This document shows positions 24,701 through 31,830 of a DNA stretch of 64,000 nt, piece after piece. The position numbers and the translations under genes were made by a program. This DNA comes from Amphiura filiformis (Eukaryota; Echinodermata; Ophiuroidea; Amphilepidida; Amphiuridae). The stretch spans positions 33,130,965 through 33,194,964 of the forward strand of contig NC_092628.1 of assembly GCF_039555335.1 (NCBI RefSeq). Direction: 5' to 3'. Position 1 is the first letter of the stretch. Every line of letters starts with the position of its first letter. The notes under the pieces were generated by a model, which saw only the letters and a program-made list of their open reading frames with translations, ran no database searches and was not told the DNA's origin.

Positions 24701-26975
24701 TGGCAACAATGACACCTTCGCGCCATCGGTGTAGCCCAGTAAAAAGATATAGCTTCGCGCCGTCGCTGTAGCACGGCAACAGCGATACCTTCCGCCGTCG
24801 GTGTTGCCCGTAAAAGGTATAGCCGGCGCCGTCGCTGTAGCACGGCAACAGCGATACCTACCTCCCCTACATTCATTTGGTGACATGACCAAATAAGGTA
24901 TACCTCAGTGCCGTCGGTGTTAGCATACGGAAATAGGTACACCTTCGCGCCGTCGGTGTAGCCCATTGAAAAGGTATAGCCGGCGCCGTCGCTGTAGCAC
25001 GGCAACAGCCATACCCTCGCGCCCTCTGTGTAGCCCTGTAAAAAAAGGTCTAGCTTTGCGCCGTCGCTGTAGCACGGCAACAACGATACCTTCCTCCACC
25101 ACACTCATTTGCTAATATGACAACTTTAACAATTAGGCCTACATAAGGTGCACCTTTGCACCGTCGGTGTAGCCTTACGGAAATAGGTCTACCTTACCGC
25201 CGTCGGTGTAGGCCCCTCATAAAGGTCTAGCCGGCGCCCGTCGCTGTAGCACGGCAACATCGATACTTTTTGGGCGTCGCTGTAGCACAGCAACAACGAT
25301 ACCTTCATTCACCATCACATCATTATTCAATATATGATACTTAACGTATTTACTCCATGAAATAAATGCTGCTCATTCTTAATCAAACCACTCATTAACA
25401 ATTAACATTCCTCTTATCAATATAACTTTAATCACTATTAACAATCATTGTTAATTACTTACAACAACCCTCTTATCCCTCACACTCATTATTATTATGT
25501 CATAATTATTAATTAACTACCATCGCCCTCTAATCCATCATAATAATTAGAATTATATAATTATATATCATTCATAACCAATTACAATCGGCCTCTTATA
25601 CGTCACAATAATTATAATTATATCATGCTTATTAACATCATCTTTTGATGCGGTCATCATTATTACTTGAGTACATTAAAATCTATTACGCATAATTTTA
25701 ATTTATTAATTATTTATTTTAATTTTATTAAAATACTTCTAAGCCACTATATAATGCAATATAGTTATTTCATTATGCTTAAATTAAATTCAAATGACAT
25801 TACTATTATCTAGAAGTAACCACAATAATTTAATCGTACTAACACTTATTACCTTGATGAATGCAAACTTCATTAAGTCAAATTTACACATACTGTATTA
25901 AAACCTGACTCATATACCTCTAACTTAATTTAAATCTATGCCATTAATAAGTAATTAAGCGCCGACGCCGGTGTAGTTTTACAAAAAAGGTGCAGCTTCA
26001 TGGCGCCGTCGATGTGGTAGGGTATTCTAAAGGTACTCCGTACAATTGTACGAAAATATACATTTTGTTATACATGTAGGCCTAAAATGTTTACAAAAAT
26101 ATATTGGTCCGTACGTTGTGCATGTATTCAGTTGTTCGACGTATATTTCTATCCCGGGATTTCTATTCTACGATTTGCGCATGATCAATAGCACATATGG
26201 TGTTACTATTATAGAAAATTTGATTTGTTTTCAGGTAACACGCAGGTTTTGTTTCCAGTACACTAACTTTCGAAAAGCAATACACTAATTAGCGGGGCCT
26301 TGCTGTTTGCTGTGGATATCTTTAACTGCATTTTATAAGTAAAGATTTTGAAATCCAAAGTAAAAATTGTGATATTTTCAACTGTTTGACTTTGAGAAAT
26401 GAATTATACAAAAGGAACCTGTGTAAAACCCAGGTGCTGTATCTATAAGGCCAAGGAAAGTCGATTTTGAGTTTCCCGCCACCCGCCCTCACTTCATTTT
26501 CTGACCCTCACTTGAATTCATTATTGTGATTTTCCAAAAAATACCGATAAAAACTGGTTATATTTGCAAAAAAAATTATTGCACTTTGTACTACACCTCT
26601 GAGCGACAAAGCGATCGATTTGGCCAGTGTTATAAATATAAACTTAATACTCCGTTGGTGAGCGACGCGGCGGGCGATTGGTATTTCACCGAACGCAAGA
26701 AAAAGGAGGCCTACCGTATCTGATTGGCTAGGCTAGCCAATCAGATACGGTAGGCTTCCTTTTCTTGCGTTCTGTGAAATACCAATCGCCCGTCGCGTCG
26801 CTCACCAACGGAGTATTAAGTTTATATTTATAACACTGGCTGTTGACACTGTGTGGGAGTGACATGAACTGGAAGTGCATGAGTGACGTGTATAAATTTG
26901 GCCTAAAATTCATAAGCTTACTTACTTTATAATTTTAGCTGGTCTTTTGACATCATTCTGGTTATTAGACGACAT
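15669..26975 (-). CDS. WDR83OS: WDR83OS / Asterix (PAT10), ER intramembrane chaperone subunit
   Basis: Asterix pairs with CCDC47 in the PAT complex, which shields poorly hydrophobic transmembrane segments of multipass proteins at the ER translocon. Four exons join in frame to 105 residues (human 106): 26975-26926 ([16 protein letters not shown]), 18687-18588 ([13 protein letters not shown] then [18 protein letters not shown]), 17943-17846 ([20 protein letters not shown]) and 15738-15669 ([15 protein letters not shown], ending LPWQ and TAA). Intron phases are 2, 0 and 2, and every donor is GT and acceptor AG. Motifs [22 protein letters not shown] and SAVVMSYLQ match the family closely; the hydrophobic stretches in exons 2-4 fit its three membrane segments. 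Intron 1 is 8.2 kb and full of repeats. A second intact exon 1 lies at 31289-31240 in the duplicated block. The gene is head to head with PET100. Confidence 0.95.
15793..16161. mobile_element. Foldback element with TTAA ends, downstream of WDR83OS
   Basis: Palindrome bounded by TTAAGGTGGTACTACACC and GGTGTAGTACCACATTAA. The arms also share AGTTATGTATATTATAGGGG and the GGATTCCTTGCCCC region. It lies in WDR83OS intron 3. Confidence 0.88.
16448..16740. repeat. Probable dispersed repeat in WDR83OS intron 3
   Basis: GCACATCAGGCACATCAAAT followed by an AT-rich segment looks like a dispersed repeat of marine deuterostomes from general familiarity. There is no second copy here, so this is weakly supported. 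Confidence 0.3.
17114..17490. mobile_element. MITE with TAAAG ends
   Basis: TAAAGACCCATTCACTGAT at the left and ATCACTGAATGGGCCTTTA at the right are 17/19 inverted repeats, flanked by AATT on both sides. Interior non-coding. Confidence 0.78.
17846..17943 (-). CDS. WDR83OS: WDR83OS exon 3
   Basis: Acceptor CAG at 17946-17944 after a pyrimidine tract; 32 codons plus AT; donor GTAAGT from 17845. Contains [20 protein letters not shown]. Confidence 0.95.
18588..18687 (-). CDS. WDR83OS: WDR83OS exon 2
   Basis: Acceptor CAG at 18690-18688, donor GTATGT from 18587. One base plus 33 codons; contains the family signature DYMNLLGM. Confidence 0.95.
18691..19380. other. WDR83OS intron 1, start; nothing recognised
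   Basis: AT-rich intron with short frames only. Confidence 0.5.
19380..19580. repeat. AATATTGG-rich repeat with hairpin
   Basis: At least four CCAATATT/AATATTGG motifs, and a stem of ATTATTATGTTTTGGATCCA with its complement near 19495-19516. Probably a degraded mobile element. Confidence 0.5.
20401..20692. mobile_element. Foldback element with poly-A/T inner arms
   Basis: GGACCTAGACTTAAATGCTA and TAGCATTTAGGTCTAGGTCC face each other; inner arms are GGATCATTCATGGTTGACCT, then a run of 20 or more A (T on the right), and GATATTTTGTATTT. It interrupts the arm described at 20370-21925. Confidence 0.85.
20902..21750. mobile_element. Dispersed repeat family 2, copy 2
   Basis: Longer relative of 6811-7340, sharing GCAGAATTCGGCGTACTTGA and the end CCCCACTGCC. 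In the left half each AAAGGGTGG of copy 1 reads AAAGCGTGG. An extra segment of about 300 bp lies at 21090-21500. Confidence 0.72.
22140..22400. promoter_or_regulatory. CRE- and CCAAT-rich segment in WDR83OS intron 1
   Basis: Contains TGACGTCA near 22173 and CCAAT-type boxes GATTGGTTGC, GCCAATCAA and GATTGGTTTA at about 22237, 22271 and 22341. This looks like promoter sequence but no gene is attached; it may be a promoter-bearing repeat. Confidence 0.3.
23196..23480 (-). repeat. Inverted degenerate 36-mers at the left end of the 3.3 kb element
   Basis: Three copies of GGAAGGTTATCGTTGTTGCA with GGCTACAGCGACATCGCCG near 23196, 23308 and 23437 are reverse-complement versions of the 36-mers in the main array; another remnant (CTACACCGACGGCGCG) is near 22802. 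Confidence 0.7.
23789..24053 (+). repeat. 143-bp tandem direct repeat, copy A
   Basis: TTCTTAATTAACTTTTCAGT begins two adjacent units ending in AACCAGGTGCAAA; the same pair occurs in duplication copy B at 28118-28380. Confidence 0.85.
24154..25307 (+). repeat. Alternating 36-bp minisatellite, copy A
   Basis: Two related 36-mers alternate: one with GCGCCGTCGCTGTAGC then ACGGCAACAGCGATACCTTC, the other with GCGCCGTCGGTGTAGC then CCAGTAAAAGGTATAGCTTC. Blocks are spaced by a TTTGGTGACATGACCAAATA segment at about 300-bp intervals. Long frames on the minus strand are only the repeat read in phase. Confidence 0.92.
26048..26839. repeat. Dispersed repeat family X, copy A, with terminal palindrome
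   Basis: Shares blocks with 60130-60720 (reverse) and 37025-37328: TTCAACTGTTTGA, GAGCGA.AAGCGATCGATTT, TTAATACTCCGTTGGTGAGC, GGTATTTCACCGAACGCAAG. Ends in a 216-bp palindrome at 26624-26839 centred on TGATTGGCTAGGCTAGCCAA. Confidence 0.8.
26926..26975 (-). CDS. WDR83OS: WDR83OS exon 1, proximal copy (duplication copy A)
   Basis: ATG at 26975-26973; 16 codons plus AA, then donor GTAAGT at 26925. The AA joins the T at 18687 to give Asn. This copy is nearest the rest of the gene. Confidence 0.9.
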
Positions 26976-27488
26976 TCTACTTCTTAAGCTAGATCAATTT
27001 GTAAGCTTATGATGCTTAAATTCTGCTAGTAAAATGATGAAAATCGCGTCGAAAACGCTGTGATTTTTCTTCGCGATCGCAAATTACCGGAAACAATTTC
27101 CGATTTTCTCTACTCCTTGGGAGTAGTTCCGGTGTTTCTTGTAAGTGTTGCATGTGTACTCCAAAACATAGATTTTTCACAATAACATGCCTAGTATTAC
27201 AATATTTACATTACAAATCGTTAAAATAATATCCAAATTAAATCTTGAAGTTAATAGATTGATCATTATAGATATATTTTTGTAAATCATTCGCATTCTT
27301 GAAGCAATTTTTATTTTAAAAACACTTTCAAGTTTCATAGTTTCCATCGATTGAGAGAATGATTACCAAACACACACATGCACATGAAGATTAGAAGCAT
27401 AAAGTGATAGTAAATTGCAGCTTTTCTTGCTGTGATCATGATATATTTCCTGGTCTGTTTCACGAAAACGTAAACATCTTAAGTAACA
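26976..27488. promoter_or_regulatory. Shared WDR83OS/PET100 bidirectional promoter region, copy A
   Basis: 513 bp separate the two divergent start codons. The interval holds a GCGATCGC palindrome, an ETS-like CCGGAA core near 27090 and a second CCGG nearby, typical of housekeeping promoters. No TATA box is obvious in the right place. Transcription starts cannot be seen from sequence; the promoter role is inferred from head-to-head placement. Confidence 0.65.
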
Positions 27489-27518
27489 ATGGGTGACTGG
27501 AAGCTTGAAGTGTTCAGG
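27489..27518 (+). CDS. PET100: PET100 exon 1, distal duplicate (copy A)
   Basis: The same ten codons and GTAAGC donor as 31801-31830, within duplication copy A. Functional as an alternative first exon only if the 13 kb intron to 40652 is spliced; otherwise a relic or an assembly duplicate. Confidence 0.65.
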
Positions 27519-27620
27519 GTAAGCCCGAATATTAACTTATTTACTTTTTTTACAAAATATAAAAATATTATAAACACATGAACAAATAATTACAATTGAC
27601 AATGAATAACATGATTAAAC

Positions 27621-28022
27621 TTAAAGGGGCATTTCGTGATCCACAGCCTCATCCCCCACTTTTCCCAAAAAAAAGTTGAGATTTTTACACCACTGGATAC
27701 CTCTGGCTACATAATGTTTATACATGTACCAAATATTTCTTGCAGATAAATTCGTTTAGCAAAAATATCGCCAAATTTGAATTTCGTTCTGGTGCACCAG
27801 AACGAAATTACAACACATTGTCTTTGGAGCAGTGTAATACACATAATCATGCATAACTCGCAAACGCAAAATCGGAATCAACTGAAATTTTGGAAATAAG
27901 CTTTTTTCGTGGATATCTACTGAAAAATGTCATAAAAAGAGGATGCTAAAGTATTAATATTCAGATTTCCTTTTACAAATTAAGCGTACTGCTAGCCGTC
28001 CAGCGCGTATTATTTTGCACAA
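27621..28022. mobile_element. TIR element truncated by the duplication junction
   Basis: Left end TTAAAGGGGCATTTCGTGAT as at 31933; the right end is missing because copy B begins. Contains a 28-nt perfect palindrome at 27781-27808 around CTGGTGCACCAG. Confidence 0.8.
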
Positions 28023-28480
28023 TTCTGTTTCATTCACAATGTTTTGTTGAACTTGTAAAAGAAATGTCTTATGATGCTTATTTTTCACCTAATTAGTCGG
28101 GAGTGTATGACCATTTTCTTCTTAATTAACTTTTCAGTGGTCACGGTCCTGTTTTTATTTATAACAACTGCAAAGTATGAAATCACATAAACCAGTGTAT
28201 ACGTGCGTTCATAAAAGGCACCAACAAGTGATAACCAGGTGCAAAAGTTCTGTTTCTTCTTAATTAACTTTTCAGTGGTCACGGTCCTGTTTTTATTTAT
28301 AATATCTGGAAATTATGAAATCACATAAACCAGTGTATACGTCGTTCATAAATGCCCCAACCAGTGACAACCAGGTGCAAACAAATGTGCATTATGCGAT
28401 TACCAATGGCAACTTAACTTAATATTTCCTCTTGTCAACAAACAAGCAACTCCCCATTTCACATGTTCATCATATCATTC

Positions 28481-29632
28481 GCGCCGTCGCTGTAGCACGG
28501 CAACAGCGGTACCTTCACCCAATGGCAAGGTATAGGTTAGCGGCGTCGCTGTAGCACAGCAACAGCGATACCTTCCTCCTCTTCATTACATTTATTTGAT
28601 CAAGTCACTACAAAAACGCAAAAAGTCTAGCTTTGCGCCGTCGCTGTAGCACAGCAACAACGATAACCGCGCCGTCGGTGTAGCCCAGTAAAAGGTATAG
28701 CTTCCGGCGCCCGTTGTAGCACGGCAACAGCGATACCTTCGCGCGTCCGTCGGTGTAGCCCAGTAAAAGGTATAAGCCATTGCGCCGTCGCTGTAGCACG
28801 GCAACAGCGATACCTTCAGCGCCGTCGGTGTAGCCCAGTAAAAGGTATAGCTTACGCCGTCGCTGTAGCACGGCAACAGCGACACCTTCCTCCCCTACAT
28901 TAATTTGGTGACATGACCAAATAAGGTATATACCTAAGTGCCGTCGGTGTTATCATACGGAAATAGGTATACTTTCGCGCCGTCGGTTTAGCCCCTCAAA
29001 ATGTCTAGCTCGGCGCCGTCGCTGTAGCATGGCAACAATGACACCTTCGCGCCATCGGTGTAGCCCAGTAAAAGATATAGCTTCATTGTCGCTGTAGCAC
29101 GGCAACAGCGATACCTTCCGCCGTCGGTGTTGCCCGTAAAAGGTATAGCTTGGCGCCGTCGCTGTAGCACGGCAACAGCGATACCTACCTCCCCTACATT
29201 CATTTGGTGACATGACCAAATAAGGTATACCTCAGTGCCGTCGGTGTTAGCATACGGAAATAGGTACACCTTCGCGCCGTCGGTGTAGCCCAAAAGGTCT
29301 AGCTCTGCGCCCTCGCTGCAGCACGGCAACAGCGATACCTTCAAGGCCCCGTCGGTGTAGTCCTGTAAAAGGTCTAGCTTTATACGCCGTCGCTGTAGCA
29401 CGGCAACAACGATACCTTCCTCCACCACACTCATTTGCTAATATGACAACTTTAACAATTAGGCCTACATAAGGTGCACCTTTGCACCGTCGGTGTAGCC
29501 TTACGGAAATAGGTCTACCTTACACGCCGTCGGTGTAGGCCCCTCATAAAAGGTCTAGCTTCGCGCCGTCGCTGTAGCACGGCAACATCGATACCTTTTG
29601 CGTCGCTGTAGCACAGCAACAACGATACCTTC
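28481..29632 (+). repeat. Alternating 36-bp minisatellite, copy B
   Basis: Duplicate of 24154-25307 with many small indels, mostly in the GC-rich parts of the units. Confidence 0.92.
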
Positions 29633-30375
29633 ATTCACCATCACATCATTATTCAATATATGATACTTAACGTATTTACTCCATGAAATAAATGCTGCTC
29701 ATTCTTAATCAAACCACTCATTAACAATTAACATTCCTCTTATCAATATAACTTTAATCACTATTAACAATCATTGTTAATTACTTACAACAACCCTCTT
29801 ATCCTCACACTCATTATTATTATGTCATAATTATTAATTAACTACCATCGCCTCTAATCCATCATAATAATTAGAATTATATAATTATATATCATTCATA
29901 ACCAATTACAATCGGCCTCTTATACGTCACAATAATTATAATTATATCATGCTTATTAACATCATCTTTTGATGCGGTCATCATTATTACTTGAGTACAT
30001 TAAAATCTATTACGCATAATTTTAATTTATTAATTATTTATTTTAATTTTATTAAAATACTTCTAAGCCACTATATAATGCAATATAGTTATTTCATTAT
30101 GCTTAAATTAAATTCAAATGACATTACTATTATCTAGAAGTAACCACAATAATTTAATCGTACTAACACTTATTACCTTGATGAATGCAAACTTCATTAA
30201 GTCAAACGCCGACATACTGTATTAAAAACCTGACTCATATACCTCTAACTTAATTTAAATCTATGCCATTAATAAGTAATTGCGCACCGACGCGGTGTAG
30301 TTTTACAAAAAAGGTGCAGCTTCATGGCGCCGTCGATGTGGTAGGGTATTCTAAAGGTACTCCGTTACAATTGTA

Positions 30376-31151
30376 ATGCGAAATATACATTTTGTTATAC
30401 ATGTAGGCCTAAAATGTTTACAAAAATATATTGGTCCGTACGTTGTGCATGTATTCAGTTGTTCGACGTATATTTCTATCCCGGGATTTCTATTCTACGA
30501 TTTGCGCATGATCAATAGCACATATGGTGTTACTATTATAGAAAATTTGATTTGTTTTCAGGTAACACGCAGGTTTTGTTTCCAGTACACTAACTCGAAA
30601 AGCAATACACTAATTAGCGGGGCCTTGCTGTTTGCTGTGGATATCTTTAACTGCATTTTATAAGTAAAGATTTTGAAATCCAAAGTAAAAATTGTGATAT
30701 TTTCAACTGTTTGACTTTGAGAAATGAATTATACAAAAGGAACCTGTGTAAAACCCAGGTGCTGTATCTATAAGGCCAAGGAAAGTCGATTTTGAGTTTC
30801 CCGCCACCCGCCCTCACTTCATTTTCTGACCCTCACTTGAATTCATTATTGTGATTTTCCAAAAAATACCGATAAAAACTGGTTATATTTGCAAAAAAAT
30901 TATTGCACTTTGTACTACACCTCTGAGCGATAAAGCGATCGATTTAGTGTTATAAATATAAACTTAATACTCCGTTGGTGGCGGCGGCGATTAGTATTTT
31001 CACGAGCGCCAAGAAAAGGAGGCCTACGTATCTGATTGGCTAGGCTAGCCAATCAGATACGGTAGGCTTCCTTTCTTATGCTCGTGAAATACTAATCGCC
31101 TCGTCGCTGCCGCTTTCACCAACGGAGTATTAAGTTTATATTTATAACACT
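30376..31151. repeat. Dispersed repeat family X, copy B
   Basis: Duplicate of the copy A repeat; palindrome at 30946-31151 with small indels in the GC-rich arms. Confidence 0.8.
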
Positions 31152-31239
31152 GGCTGTTGACACTGTGTGGGAGTGACATGAACTGGAAGTGCATGAGTGA
31201 CGTGTATAAATTTGGCCTAAAATTCATAAGCTTACTTAC

Positions 31240-31289
31240 TTTATAATTTTAGCTGGTCTTTTGACATCATTCTGGTTATTAGACGACAT
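31240..31289 (-). CDS. WDR83OS: WDR83OS exon 1, distal duplicate (copy B)
   Basis: The same 50 bases as 26975-26926, with start codon and GTAAGT donor intact, inside duplication copy B. It could serve as an alternative first exon for WDR83OS with a longer first intron, or be unused, or be an assembly duplicate. The reading frame shows no damage. Confidence 0.7.
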
Positions 31290-31800
31290 TCTACTTCTTA
31301 AGCTAGATCAATTTGTAAGCTTATGATGCTTAAATTCTGCTAGTAAAATGATGAAAATCGCCCATTAAAACGCTGTGATTTTTCTTCATGATCGCAAATT
31401 ACGGAAACAATTTCCGATTTTCTCTACTCCTTGGGAGTAGTTCCGTGTTCTTGTAAGTGTTGCATGTGTACTCCAAAACATAGATTTTTTTCAATAACAT
31501 GCCTAGTATTACAATATTTACATTACAAATCGTTAAAATAATATCCAAATTAAATCTTGAAGTTAATAGATTGATCATTATAGATATATTTTTGTAAATC
31601 ATTCGCATTCTTGAAGCAATTTTTATTTTAAAAACACTTTCAAGTTTCATAGTTTCCATCGATTGAGAGAATGATTACCAAACACACACATGCACATGAA
31701 GATTAGAAGCATAAAGTGATAGTAAATTGCAGCTTTTCTTGCTGTGATCATGATATATTTCCTGGTCTGTTTCACGAAAACGTAAACATCTTAAGTAACA
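31290..31800. promoter_or_regulatory. Shared WDR83OS/PET100 bidirectional promoter region, copy B
   Basis: Duplicate of the copy A promoter interval. Differences fall on its motifs: GCGATCGC reads CATGATCGC, CCGGAA reads ACGGAA, and a CCGGTG downstream reads CCGTG. If real, copy B has lost the ETS-like core while staying nearest to PET100. Confidence 0.55.
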
Positions 31801-31830
31801 ATGGGTGACTGGAAGCTTGAAGTGTTCAGG
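31801..31830 (+). CDS. PET100: PET100 exon 1, proximal copy (duplication copy B)
   Basis: ATG at 31801, ten codons MGDWKLEVFR, donor GTAAGC at 31831. Phase 0, joining exon 2 as R-M-S-F-Y, like R-M-I-I-Y in human. Confidence 0.85.

Larger units (their letters stand above)
22738..26040. mobile_element. 3.3 kb TIR element with 8-bp target duplication
   Basis: The ends share ATACCCTACCACAT within a longer imperfect inverted repeat (GCTGAGCTTTACT at the left, CGGAGTACCTTTAGA at the right end reversed). TACAATTG lies on both sides (22730-22737 and 26041-26048). A related empty site at 58381 reads TACAATTT with matching flanks. No transposase is seen. The interior is AT-rich with GC-rich 36-bp repeat arrays. 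8-bp duplications fit hAT-type elements, but the superfamily is unproven. Confidence 0.75.
23695..28022 (+). repeat. 4.3 kb tandem segmental duplication, copy A
   Basis: 4328 bp starting TTCTGTTTCATTCACAATG and ending TATTATTTTGCACAA. It holds the right part of the 3.3 kb element, a palindromic repeat, both divergent first exons and part of a TIR element cut at the junction. Confidence 0.95.

Noticed and set aside
24279-25108. Overlapping minus-strand frames rich in RRRR and YRCC
   Set aside because: They are the GC-rich minisatellite read in several phases; units shift frame at indels and all frames look alike.
24154-29632. Regular direct repeats that could look like a CRISPR array
   Set aside because: The units are contiguous 36-mers with no unique spacers, in an animal genome.
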